NCBI GenBank assembly: GCA_013100805.1
Contig: CP040000.1
Span: 248,001 to 312,000, forward strand
Direction: 5' to 3'
Length of the DNA: 64,000 nt
DNA from: Candidatus Saccharibacteria bacterium oral taxon 488
Lineage (GTDB): Bacteria > Patescibacteriota > Saccharimonadia > Saccharimonadales > Saccharimonadaceae
Made by a program: the position numbers and the translations under genes. The notes under the pieces are model-generated. The model saw nothing but the letters and a program-made list of their open reading frames with translations, was not told where the DNA came from and did no database searches. How positions within the stretch are numbered: the first letter of the stretch is position 1; each line of letters begins with the position of its first letter. Below are positions 24,569-33,087 of this stretch, one piece after another.

Positions 24569-25606
24569 ATGGCAACTGCTTTACAAACAATGACCAACGA
24601 ATTGACACACGTATTTTTGCTCAGTGTCGGGGCGTTCTTACTAGCGATGTTTCTGACGCCAATTTATACGTTTTTTGCCTATCGATATCGATTCTGGAAG
24701 CGGCAGCGCTCAGAGAGTACCGACGGCAAAGAGTTGAAGGTTTTTGCTAAATTCCAAGCGGCAAAATTGCGGCGAAATATTCCAACAATGGCCGGAGTTA
24801 TCGGTGTTATTTCGATTTTTGTGGTGACGTTCTCTTGTAATTTAGATCGAGCGCAGACATGGCTGCCACTAGCGGCGTTGATCGGCGGTGCCGCGGTTGG
24901 GCTTATTGATGATGTTATTAATCTACGCGGGCTGGGCGGTGGTGCAGCCGGCTTACGTAGTCCGGTGAAATTTGCGCTGATTATGCTTATCGGTATCGTC
25001 CTTGGCTGGTTTTTCTATACTAAGCTCGGTGTGGCAAGTTTTCACGTGCCGTTCATGGGCGACGTGGCGATTGGATGGCTGATCATCCCGCTGTTTGCCT
25101 TTGCGGTGGTGGCGACTGGCAATGCGGTTAATATTTCTGATGGCATGGATGGTTTGGCCGGTGGGCTGTTGGGGATTAGCTTTGGGGCCTTCGGGGTGAT
25201 TGCCTTGCTGCAGCAACAGGTACTGCTAGCGGGATTTTGCTTCACGGTAGTTGGTGTGCTGCTGAGTTATCTCTGGTTTAATATCTATCCAGCGCGGTTT
25301 TTCATGGGCGATGTTGGTAGCTTTGCCTATGGGGTCAGCTTGGGGGTGGTGGCGATGCTGACCAACTCATTGCTGTTGCTGCCGGTGATTGGGCTGTTGT
25401 TTGTGGTTGAGGCAGGCTCGAGCTTGATCCAGATTGTGAGCAAAAAGCTCTTTAAGCGTAAAATTTTCTTGTCAGCGCCAATCCATCATCACCTAGAGGC
25501 CAGCGGCTGGCCGGAAACTAAAGTGACGATGCGGTTCTGGGTGATTGGCTGTGTGATGGCGTTTATCGGCGTGATGCTGGCTCTGGCGGGGGGTCATATT
25601 GCATAA
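24569..25606 (+). CDS. mraY: Phospho-N-acetylmuramoyl-pentapeptide transferase
   Basis: MraY makes lipid I from UDP-MurNAc-pentapeptide and undecaprenyl phosphate in the membrane. The 345-residue protein has about ten hydrophobic helices and the family motifs IPTMAGVIGV, GLIDDVINL, NAVNISDGMDGLAGG (the catalytic Asp region), FMGDVGSFAYG and APIHHHLEASGW with the HHH motif. The start is 2 nt after ftsI, and the stop overlaps the ftsW start region. Confidence 0.96.
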   Translation: MATALQTMTNELTHVFLLSVGAFLLAMFLTPIYTFFAYRYRFWKRQRSESTDGKELKVFAKFQAAKLRRNIPTMAGVIGVISIFVVTFSCNLDRAQTWLPLAALIGGAAVGLIDDVINLRGLGGGAAGLRSPVKFALIMLIGIVLGWFFYTKLGVASFHVPFMGDVAIGWLIIPLFAFAVVATGNAVNISDGMDGLAGGLLGISFGAFGVIALLQQQVLLAGFCFTVVGVLLSYLWFNIYPARFFMGDVGSFAYGVSLGVVAMLTNSLLLLPVIGLLFVVEAGSSLIQIVSKKLFKRKIFLSAPIHHHLEASGWPETKVTMRFWVIGCVMAFIGVMLALAGGHIA

Positions 25607-26882
25607 CCGCACTACCACCTCAACCGCCAAGGCGGTGCGTCGACACCGGCCGATGTATCAGATCGTGCTGTATATGGGGTTGTTGTTGATGTTGGGGCTG
25701 GTGGTGATGTATGCGCTGGGGCCGCAGCGGGCGAATGTGTTGAATCATACGCACGGCGCGAATTATAGCGACACCTTCTTTTTTAATAAGCAGCTGGCCA
25801 GCGTCATCACTGCTGTGGTGGCGTTTGGTGTGGCGGCGATATTGCCGTATCGGTGGTTGACCGAGACGTGGGCCAAGCGGCTGTTCATCGCGGGCTTGGC
25901 AGCGTGTTTCTTGTTGGTGGTTTGTGGGGCGTTGCTGCATCTGCCGTTTGCATCGGACACCAACGGTGCGTACCGCTGGTTTTATCTGGGTGGACTGGGT
26001 AGTTTTCAGCCGGCGGAGTTATTGAAATTTGGCTTGCTATTGTTTGTGGCTGGGTTTTTGGCCAAGCGGGTGCGCCAAGGCAAACTCAACGATATCAACG
26101 AGACGCTGATCCCGCTTGGTATTATTATGGCGGTGTCAATGTTTGTGGTGGTGGTGCTGCAGAAAGATTTGGGGACGGGTGTGTCGCTCGTAGCGCTGGT
26201 ACTGTCGGTGTTAGCGGTGTCGGGGATGGACGCTCGGCTACTGCGACGCATCGTGCTGGTGATCGCGGCTGCGGCGTTGGTGCTGACGTTCTCATCGCCG
26301 CACCGCATCGAGCGGGTGATGACCTTTATCCAGGGTGATACGCATCAATCAGCCAGCCGGGATGAAAATAATTATCATATCCAGCAGGCGCGCATCGCCC
26401 TCGGCTCGGGTGGCCTACTGGGCCTCGGCATCGGTAAAAGCGTGCAGGCGACGGGCTACCTGCCGGAGGCGATTAACGACTCGATTTTTGCAGTGATGGG
26501 TGAGACGTTTGGTTTTGTCGGTCTGTTGGTTATCTTGGCACTGTTTTCGGCGCTGCTGCTGAGCCTGCTCAAGGTGACGTCGCGGCTGGCTGATATGCAC
26601 TTGCGGCTAGTGGTGGCGGGCGTGTTTGGCTGGGTGGCGTCGCATGTGCTGATGAATATTGGCTCGATGACGGGGATTATTCCGATGACTGGTATCTCAC
26701 TGCCGCTGCTCAGTTATGGCGGCACCAGCATGTTATTTATCGCAGCGGCGCTGGGTCTGGCATTTCAACTGTCAGCCTATACGGCGCACAAACCATTAAT
26801 GGAAGGAGAGGGAAGTGGCAAAGATCTTGGCGGTCGGCGGCGGCTCGGGCGGACACGTTACGCCAGTCGTGGCAGTGTGTAA
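25599..26882 (+). CDS. ftsW: Lipid II polymerase FtsW (SEDS family)
   Basis: A 427-residue polytopic protein of the FtsW/RodA/SpoVE family. It has about ten membrane helices and the conserved PAELLKFGLLLF, LQKDLGTGVSL (catalytic Asp region in helix 7 loop), and the C-terminal GIIPMTGISLPLLSYGGTSM. It polymerises septal glycan with FtsI. It starts at TTG 25599 overlapping the mraY stop; an internal ATG at MYQIVLYMG is an alternative. The C-terminus overlaps murG by 68 nt in another frame. Confidence 0.93.
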   Translation: MHNRTTTSTAKAVRRHRPMYQIVLYMGLLLMLGLVVMYALGPQRANVLNHTHGANYSDTFFFNKQLASVITAVVAFGVAAILPYRWLTETWAKRLFIAGLAACFLLVVCGALLHLPFASDTNGAYRWFYLGGLGSFQPAELLKFGLLLFVAGFLAKRVRQGKLNDINETLIPLGIIMAVSMFVVVVLQKDLGTGVSLVALVLSVLAVSGMDARLLRRIVLVIAAAALVLTFSSPHRIERVMTFIQGDTHQSASRDENNYHIQQARIALGSGGLLGLGIGKSVQATGYLPEAINDSIFAVMGETFGFVGLLVILALFSALLLSLLKVTSRLADMHLRLVVAGVFGWVASHVLMNIGSMTGIIPMTGISLPLLSYGGTSMLFIAAALGLAFQLSAYTAHKPLMEGEGSGKDLGGRRRLGRTRYASRGSV

Positions 26883-27978
26883 GGAGTTGCGATCATCGGG
26901 TGATCACGAATTGCGGTTTTGGTGTGATCGGAAGTTTGGCGCTAGTGCTCGCGGTATTTTTGGTAAATTTGACGAGGCGATCCCGGTTGAGTTGATTATC
27001 GCTGGCAAAATCCGCCGCTACCACGGTAAAAGCATGACGTTTCATCTTCGTCCATCAATTTTGCTACCGAATCTGCGCGATATCTTTTTGGTGGGGGTTG
27101 GATTTATTCAGAGCTTTTGTAAGTTGCTCAGGTGGCGGCCAGATGTGATTTTTATCAAGGGCGGCTACGTCTGTCTGCCGGTTGGCTATGCAGCGCGGCT
27201 GCTGAAGATTCCGCTGGTGCTGCATGATTCGGATGCGCATCCAGGGCTAACTAATCGGCTATTGGCGCCATTTGCTGCCAAGATCGGCACCGGGGCGCCG
27301 CTGGAGCACTATAATTATCCTGACGTCAAGGCGGAGTATGTCGGCATTCCGGTGGCTGAGGAATTTCGACCATATAGCGCGGCTGAGCGGCGGCAGCTAA
27401 AGGCAAAGCTTGGCTTTGATCCGGCGCGGCCACTGGTGGTGGTGACTGGCGGTGGACTGGGGGCAGCGCGCCTCAACGAGGCAGCGGTAGCCACGCGCGA
27501 GCAGCTGCTGGCTGAGGCGTCGGTGTTCTTGATCTCTGGTAAGCATCAGTTTGACGACCTGAAGGAGCGGACTGACGAGAGAGCGGGCTGGCGCTTAGAG
27601 GCGTTCGTCCATCACGGTATGGCCGAAGTATTGGCGGCAGCGGATGTAGTGGTGGCGCGGGCCGGTGCGACGACGCTGCTGGAGCTGGCGGCGCTTCATA
27701 AACCAGCGGTGATCGTGCCGAACGGTATGTTGACAGCTGGTCATCAACTGAAGAATGCCAAGGTATATCAGGACGCGCTGGCGGCAGTGATCATTGAGGA
27801 GTCGACGCTGGAGCAGACACCAGAGGTGCTGAGCAAGAAGGTCATTGGCCTCGTCAAGTCGCCGCGGATCTTGGCCGGCCTCGAGCGAAACATCGGTACG
27901 TTTGCCAAGCCCAACGCCGCCAAGGACATGGCAGCGATGCTCCTCACCGTCATTCGTCGACAGGGGAGACGTCGGTGA
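26815..27978 (+). CDS. murG: UDP-GlcNAc:lipid I N-acetylglucosaminyltransferase MurG
   Basis: MurG converts lipid I to lipid II at the inner membrane face. The 387-residue GT-B enzyme has GGGSGGHVTPVVAV near the start, GGYVCLPVGYAARL and LHDSDAHPGLTNRLL in the N domain, and TGGGLGAARLNEA and ARAGATTLLELAAL in the C domain. GTG 26815 has a GAAGGAGAGGGA Shine-Dalgarno and lies 68 nt inside ftsW, longer than the few-nucleotide overlaps usual here. Its stop overlaps the ftsQ start (GTGA). Confidence 0.96.
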   Translation: MAKILAVGGGSGGHVTPVVAVCKELRSSGDHELRFWCDRKFGASARGIFGKFDEAIPVELIIAGKIRRYHGKSMTFHLRPSILLPNLRDIFLVGVGFIQSFCKLLRWRPDVIFIKGGYVCLPVGYAARLLKIPLVLHDSDAHPGLTNRLLAPFAAKIGTGAPLEHYNYPDVKAEYVGIPVAEEFRPYSAAERRQLKAKLGFDPARPLVVVTGGGLGAARLNEAAVATREQLLAEASVFLISGKHQFDDLKERTDERAGWRLEAFVHHGMAEVLAAADVVVARAGATTLLELAALHKPAVIVPNGMLTAGHQLKNAKVYQDALAAVIIEESTLEQTPEVLSKKVIGLVKSPRILAGLERNIGTFAKPNAAKDMAAMLLTVIRRQGRRR

Positions 27979-28892
27979 AATTACCCTTTTCTCGGGCAAA
28001 ATCTACGCCGACCACACGCCGCGAAATTGCGGCTCGTCGTCAAGCGGCGCTAATTAACGAGGACAGCTCATTTGAAACAGCCTATCGCCGCAATCGTAAC
28101 CTCAACACCCGGCACACCGCCTCGCCAGTCGAGACCTCAGAGCGCACGGTTCAGCATGCGAAATCTCGACGTCGCCAGATGCGGTGGATCGTCCTATTGA
28201 GTAGTGTACTGGTGATTATTATCGCCGCCCTACTTGCGTGGCAATGTACCGTCACGGTATCAGTGCAAACGCCAGATGCGGCGAGCGCCAAAGAGGCCGA
28301 TCGCTACCACCGCCTCATTGATGAATATCTCAGTGCACGTCCGGTCGAGCGATTCTTGTTTGTACTGAATCACCAGTCGCTGGCTAGTTTTTTCCTCGAG
28401 AAAGCCCCGGAGGTCAAGACGGTTCGCCTCGAGGCCGATCAGCTCGTCAGGCCGCGCCTCAAACTTACCTTTCGCCAGCCAGTCGTCCAGTGGACTTCTG
28501 GTGATAAAAGCTATTTTGTTGACGATGCAGGCGTGACATTCTCGACCACCTACGCGAGCTCGCCGTCAGTCATCGTCAAAGACCAGAGCGGTGTGCCGAC
28601 TGCCGCCGGCCAGGAGGTTATCAATCGCCATTTCCTTAGCTTTCTTGGTCAAGCTGTCGCCGGCTTTCGTGAGCACCAGCTAGAGGTTACGGAAATTATC
28701 CTGCCGCAAAACACCGTCCGCCAGGCGCTTCTGTCAATCAAGGGCCGTCCATATAGCATTAAAATGACCACCGACAGGGAGGCGGCAGCGCAGGTAGCGC
28801 AAGCGGTCAAGGCCATGGCGTTCTTCCAGAGTAGTGGCGCGGCTCCTGCATATATCGATGTGCGCGTCAATCAGCGAGTGTTTTATAAGTAG
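27975..28892 (+). CDS. ftsQ: Cell division protein FtsQ/DivIB
   Basis: A 305-residue bitopic protein: a long basic cytoplasmic tail (about 75 residues), one membrane helix (WIVLLSSVLVIIIAALLAW), a POTRA-like segment (RFLFVLNHQSLASFFLEKAP, VRLEADQLVRPRLKLTFRQP) and the beta domain ending YIDVRVNQRVFYK. These features and the position after murG fit FtsQ/DivIB. Starts at GTG overlapping the murG stop. No murC, murB, ddl, ftsA or ftsZ follows; the cluster ends here. Confidence 0.85.
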   Translation: MKLPFSRAKSTPTTRREIAARRQAALINEDSSFETAYRRNRNLNTRHTASPVETSERTVQHAKSRRRQMRWIVLLSSVLVIIIAALLAWQCTVTVSVQTPDAASAKEADRYHRLIDEYLSARPVERFLFVLNHQSLASFFLEKAPEVKTVRLEADQLVRPRLKLTFRQPVVQWTSGDKSYFVDDAGVTFSTTYASSPSVIVKDQSGVPTAAGQEVINRHFLSFLGQAVAGFREHQLEVTEIILPQNTVRQALLSIKGRPYSIKMTTDREAAAQVAQAVKAMAFFQSSGAAPAYIDVRVNQRVFYK

Positions 28893-30013
28893 CGGGCAGG
28901 GGTGAATTACTCGTTCGCGCGGGTTGTAGGTCGAGCCACCAATAGGGTAGAGACGGAGCCCATTACTCCGCTAGTTCGCTTTTTGTTCGTTTATCAGAGG
29001 ATTAAGAAAAACATAGTTATAATATCAAAATAGCAGAAAATCAAATAAGGTGCTTGTGGAAAAATAGAGCAGGGGAATAAAATAGGAAAAAGTCAAATAT
29101 TTGTCATGAGCCTAGCCGGCGGGACGCCGTATTTGTCGCGTGCGCACCTCGTGGACAAACAAAAGTGCCATATACCCGTGTGCTGGGTGCCTTGTGATGT
29201 GGAAAAGTCTACGAGTTTGCCTAGGCCGTAACGACGTTCAGTTCGGTAAGGATATTTATTTGAGAGACGAGACAATACTGGCGTCTCAGTCTCCCAAAGT
29301 CCCCTGATCGCTTGAAAGTGGTTGGCGTGGTCTCCGTTTTGTTTATGGTGCTTGAACGTGTCCCGTATTAGCACTCACCGTAGTGCGGTGAAAACCCAGA
29401 GGAGATCCCCCGCCGTAAAGAGGTGTTAGGTGAAAAAGTTATAAAGGGGGTATATTAGTATATTAAGTGTATGTATAACGAGGTTTAGCGTATCAAAATA
29501 ACTATAATACGTAAAAGCTACCTTGTGCGACATTAAATTATCTACGAAAAGACGTATGCTCTATCGTCTCTTCGCGATAATATTTTTTGTTTTGTATATA
29601 ATGCCTGGTCTAGTTTTGACTGCCCTTTACTGGACGCCCCGTGCTGTTACCGTGATTGACGGATAAATCTACCAAATGTGGTTTTGCGGAATTTACTGAA
29701 AACTTAGATTTGTTTTATTACCTCGGCGTTTTATGTTTTATGGTGATTGAGCGCTTCTGGTCGTTATCGTACCCGTTGCCGTATTATCCATCCAGGCTTG
29801 CTATATATGGGCGACACAGCCTGCACGTGCGTTAATCTCGGTAGTCTGAGGCCGCCCGAACCGCTAATGTGATAAGTTCGCTTTTTGTTCTATATATTTC
29901 CAAGTAACTTGAATTGTATCTAGTTTGAGAAGGGGGTTTATAGTTAAACATAGTTTAAATTATGGTTACTTCCCTATCGTTTCGTATGTGCTATAATTAT
30001 AAAGGGAGATAAG
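28893..30013 (+). other. 1.1-kb region without an intact gene
   Basis: No long open frame is present on either strand. It contains several -10-like boxes (29012 TATAAT region, 29510 region), short open frames with protein-like residue usage in different frames (29106-29231, 29556-29835) and a repeated AGTTCGCTTTTTGTTC at about 28974 and 29876. I looked for RNase P, tmRNA and SRP RNA signatures and did not find them. Decayed coding sequence after a rearrangement downstream of ftsQ is the likeliest reading; an unrecognised ncRNA is possible. Confidence 0.45.
29556..29835 (+). pseudogene. Possible frameshifted small membrane protein
   Basis: Frame one from ATG 29556 to TAA 29666 encodes 36 residues with a strong hydrophobic segment (LFAIIFFVLYIMPGLVLTAL). 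A second frame from TTG 29656 to TAA 29835 continues with FAEFTENLDLFYYLGVLCFM and ends at ...HSLHVR. Joined by a one-base shift they would give a two-helix protein of about 93 residues. It lies in a region otherwise lacking genes, so decay is plausible, but two separate small proteins cannot be excluded. Confidence 0.3.
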
Positions 30014-30058
30014 ATGGGGTTATCGAAGCTTTTCGGAAGAAAAAATGATAAAAGATAA
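30014..30058 (+). CDS. 14-codon ORF overlapping the next gene
   Basis: ATG 30014 has an AAAGGGAG Shine-Dalgarno and TATAAT upstream (about 29991-29996). It encodes MGLSKLFGRKNDKR and stops at 30056-30058, 14 nt inside the next gene, which starts at ATG 30045 in the +1 frame. The peptide looks like a true N-terminus. It is either a coupling leader or the beginning of the next protein separated by a frameshift in the run of six A residues. Confidence 0.45.
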   Translation: MGLSKLFGRKNDKR

Positions 30059-30314
30059 AACAAGGGTCTATGTTCCAGACGGCGGGGCGGATCTTTTTGT
30101 TGATTCAGCGCTACGCGAATGGGACCTAGACGATACTCCTACTGAACCAGAGCTAAGTGAAGAAAGTCGTGATCTCCACGATAAACTATTTGCGGAAATC
30201 ATGCGTCGTATCGAGGAGGGGGAAGATTATGAAGGGCATCAAGAACTCATCGAGCTTATTCGTGCTTCTATAAACAGAAATGCCCAGGACGATCGGGATA
30301 CTGCAGGTAGCTGA
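30045..30314 (+). CDS. Small acidic hypothetical protein
   Basis: An 89-residue, strongly acidic, helical protein (LDDTPTEPELSEESRDLHDK, AEIMRRIEEGEDYEGHQELIELI). It has no known domain or membrane segment. It has no RBS of its own; translation probably depends on the overlapping 14-codon ORF or on a frameshift from it. It is followed after about 60 nt by the convergent end of the coupling ATPase gene. Confidence 0.55.
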   Translation: MIKDKTRVYVPDGGADLFVDSALREWDLDDTPTEPELSEESRDLHDKLFAEIMRRIEEGEDYEGHQELIELIRASINRNAQDDRDTAGS

Positions 30315-30372
30315 TGTTTTTCATAATGAGACGATCTAGAGGAATCTCTGGTGTGTAAGCCATAAATTATAC

Positions 30373-33048
30373 TTATGTCGAACTCTTCTTCCGTCGTCGT
30401 CGGCGTTTCTTTGGTGTGGCGGTGTCGGTAGCTGCTGATTCAAATGCGCTGTTGCCGCGGATTTGCAAGATGACTTCGCCGCTGTCTGTGACGGGTTCGG
30501 GTTGTGGTGCGGGGTGTTGGGTGTTAGTGGCCGTGGTTCCCTGTGCCGGTTGACTAGTGGCCGCCTGAGCGGGCTGGGCTAGTGCAGCTGCGGCGACGGC
30601 TTGTGGGCGCGGCTGGGTGGGCTGCTTTTGCGGGCGTGGCGGCATGATGACGGCGGCAATTTCTTGCTCGACGTCTTCCCTGTTTCGCGAGTACATGCGC
30701 CGTGAATGTTCGATGATGTGCGGCGTGTTGTCGGCTTGGCTTGGTGGGAGTTCGAGGGTGCGCGCGGAGAAGGCTGGGGTCTTCTCTCCCCCGATGACCA
30801 TGTTGATGACGAAGTTACGATTATGCATCTGCAAGAGGTCGACTGCTTCGAAATTCGGCTCAAATTGCTTGGCCAGGATTGGTGCGTCGTCAGCAGACAC
30901 ACGGAATGAAATCATAGTGCCGACGTTGCCAAAGACTGCGTCGCGCACGGTTTCATTCATCTGTGAGATGTACTGGTTGGCGACGGTCAGGTTGAGGCCA
31001 TACTTGCGGGCTTCGGACAGGATGGTGGCAAATGAGTCAGTGGCGAAGTTCTGGAACTCGTCGACGTAAAGGTAAAATGGACGGCGGTCGCGGATGTCTG
31101 GGATGTCCGAGCGGCTCATGGCGGCCAGCTGAATCTTGGTGACTAGGAATGAGCCGAGGATGGCGGCGTTGTCTTCGCCGATGAGGCCCTTGGACAAATT
31201 GACGATGAGAATTCTGCCCTCGTCCATGATTTGGCGGATGTTGAAGGTGGATTTGGGCTGGCCGATGATATTGCGGATGATTGGGTTGGCAGTAAAGGCG
31301 CCGACTTTGTTGAGGACTGGTGCGACGGCCTCGGCGACGAACTTGTCGTTCCAGCTGGCGAATTCAACATTCCAGAATTGCAAGACCACAGTGTCGCGGC
31401 AATAGCCCAGCGTTTCCTTGCGGAAGTTTTTATCAGTTAGCATGCGGGTGATGTCCAGCATGGTCGTCTCTGGCCGGTCGAGCAGTGCCAGGATGGTGTA
31501 GCGCAAGATGTACTCCAGTCGCGGCCCCCAACTCTCGCCAAACATGCGCTTCAGGACGCCGATGACCTCTGATGAGATGTTGGTTTTTTGGTTCGGGTTG
31601 GTGACTTCCAGCGGGTTGAAGCCAAGCGGATAGGCGGTGTCGGCCGGGTTAAAATAGACGACGTCGTTCAGCCGTGAGCCGGGGATGAATTTCATGTTGT
31701 TGATGGCGAAGTCGCCGTGTGGGTCGATGATAGCGTAGCCTTGGCTGTGAAAAATGTCGCTGAGCGCGAATAATTCCAATAATCCGGATTTCCCCGCTCC
31801 TGTCTGGCCGATGATGTAGACGTGGCGCGAGCGGTCGTAACGCAGCATGCCGAACTGGTGGTTGATGCCGCGGAAATTGGTGACGCCAAAGGCGGAAATC
31901 TGGTCGTCGTTGGCGTCGCTGCCGGTCAGGACGGGCAGCTTGGATGGCGGCTCGGCGGTTTTGGCGCTGGCCCAGACGATGTTCGGCGTCTCGACATTGG
32001 TGTGCGGTAAGTGAAAGACGGAGGCCAGCTCCTCAATGTTCAGGATGTAGCCATCGCCGTAAAACGCACGCTTGCGGTACTTGTCGAGAAACTCCTTGCC
32101 GAACGCACCCTTGACGGCGCGAAAGCCGTTGAGGTTGGTTGAGTTGAATTGCTTAAAAGCACCGACCAGCGCCTGCATATGTAGTTTGGCGCTGGTTTGA
32201 TCTTCGCCAAGGTACGCCAGGCGGATCTTGACGTCGTAGCCCAATTTGGTGGCCTTCTTCTCTGCCTCAGAGACGCGCGTCTTGTCACGCTCAGATAGCT
32301 CGGGCGCTTTTTTGCCATCACTTCCTTGGCCCGGTGGTCTCCAGAGGGCCTCGAGTAGCGTACCAATCCATTGCAAGCCTCCACCGCCGAGTCCGGGGAT
32401 AAGTTTATGCCCACTCTTGACGCTAGCGATCCAGCGATCAGCGGACTGTTGCCAGCTGTCGGCGATCGGTCTGATGAGCACTTGCACCCAGAGTTCCTCG
32501 CCGGTCAATTCTAGCTTGGCTAGCGTACCGGTAATTCCCGCCAGTGGATCGACTTCAAAGGTTTGAAAGGTGCGAATTGGCAAGAACTCTGGCGCCGTCA
32601 AGGTTAGCTCAGTGGTGTACACGGTGGAGTGCTCACGCTCGTGCTCGGTGTAATCTTCGCTGGCGACGTGGATTTGAACGGTTGGGTATTGGGCGTAAAT
32701 TTGTCCCTCGACGAAGCTCTGTAGCGTCCGGGGTACCCAGACGTAAAAACGAATTTGACCGTTGACCGAGGCGATTTCAAAGCTGATATGCTCCTGCCGC
32801 CCGCCTGATAATTTGAGTTCGCGTTTGTCGCGCAAGATGCCGTGCAGGCTGGCGAATAATTGCTCGGCGGCCAGCTCTTTCTTGTCGTTGGCTTTGGGGA
32901 TTTCGAGTACTAATAACACACTCTCGGTCGGTTCGAATTCGTCGGCCCGCTGATAGTTGCGCCACGTCAAGAATGACAGCACGGCTGTGATGGGTATCCA
33001 GACGTACCACTGTGTTAAAAAACTAATCATCGAAGAGATAATTTCCAT
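30373..33048 (-). CDS. VirD4/TraC-like DNA-transfer ATPase
   Basis: An 891-residue protein with an N-terminal membrane anchor (SMISFLTQWYVWIPITAVLSFL), a large unassigned domain (about residues 30-400) and a P-loop motor: Walker A IIGQTGAGKSGLLEL (about 425-440), DPHGDFA, Walker B RPFYLYVDEFQNFATDSFA, and the arginine-finger region FGNVGTMISFRVSADDA. The C-terminus is Pro/Gln/Ala-rich and ends in a basic run (KKRRRRRKKSS). It belongs with DUF87/TrwB-type type IV secretion or coupling ATPases common in CPR genomes. GATAAT (33057-33062) with TTTGCA (33081-33086) lies 8 nt before ATG. It probably powers DNA transport or pilus-linked secretion; no other T4SS gene is adjacent. Confidence 0.82.
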   Translation of the reverse strand: MEIISSMISFLTQWYVWIPITAVLSFLTWRNYQRADEFEPTESVLLVLEIPKANDKKELAAEQLFASLHGILRDKRELKLSGGRQEHISFEIASVNGQIRFYVWVPRTLQSFVEGQIYAQYPTVQIHVASEDYTEHEREHSTVYTTELTLTAPEFLPIRTFQTFEVDPLAGITGTLAKLELTGEELWVQVLIRPIADSWQQSADRWIASVKSGHKLIPGLGGGGLQWIGTLLEALWRPPGQGSDGKKAPELSERDKTRVSEAEKKATKLGYDVKIRLAYLGEDQTSAKLHMQALVGAFKQFNSTNLNGFRAVKGAFGKEFLDKYRKRAFYGDGYILNIEELASVFHLPHTNVETPNIVWASAKTAEPPSKLPVLTGSDANDDQISAFGVTNFRGINHQFGMLRYDRSRHVYIIGQTGAGKSGLLELFALSDIFHSQGYAIIDPHGDFAINNMKFIPGSRLNDVVYFNPADTAYPLGFNPLEVTNPNQKTNISSEVIGVLKRMFGESWGPRLEYILRYTILALLDRPETTMLDITRMLTDKNFRKETLGYCRDTVVLQFWNVEFASWNDKFVAEAVAPVLNKVGAFTANPIIRNIIGQPKSTFNIRQIMDEGRILIVNLSKGLIGEDNAAILGSFLVTKIQLAAMSRSDIPDIRDRRPFYLYVDEFQNFATDSFATILSEARKYGLNLTVANQYISQMNETVRDAVFGNVGTMISFRVSADDAPILAKQFEPNFEAVDLLQMHNRNFVINMVIGGEKTPAFSARTLELPPSQADNTPHIIEHSRRMYSRNREDVEQEIAAVIMPPRPQKQPTQPRPQAVAAAALAQPAQAATSQPAQGTTATNTQHPAPQPEPVTDSGEVILQIRGNSAFESAATDTATPKKRRRRRKKSST

Positions 33049-33056
33049 GCTATTTC

Positions 33057-33086
33057 ATTATCTCACCCCTTATAGATAAATGCAAA
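33057..33086 (-). promoter_or_regulatory. Promoter of the coupling ATPase gene
   Basis: On the minus strand TTTGCA (33081-33086), 18 bp, GATAAT (33057-33062), 8 nt before the start codon at 33048. No Shine-Dalgarno is present. Confidence 0.6.
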
Positions 33087-33087
33087 C

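Noticed and set aside
29093..29374. Minus-strand open frame of 93 codons in the gene-poor region
   Set aside because: No promoter or RBS at its start, residue usage like random translation, and competing frames on the plus strand look more protein-like.
28893..29900. RNase P RNA, tmRNA or SRP RNA
   Set aside because: The conserved P4 sequences, a tRNA-like CCA end and the SRP tetraloop/GGAAGG signature were looked for by eye and not found. A covariance search would be decisive.
30617..31069. Plus-strand frame opposite the coupling ATPase gene
   Set aside because: It is a shadow of a well-supported gene with clear Walker motifs on the other strand.
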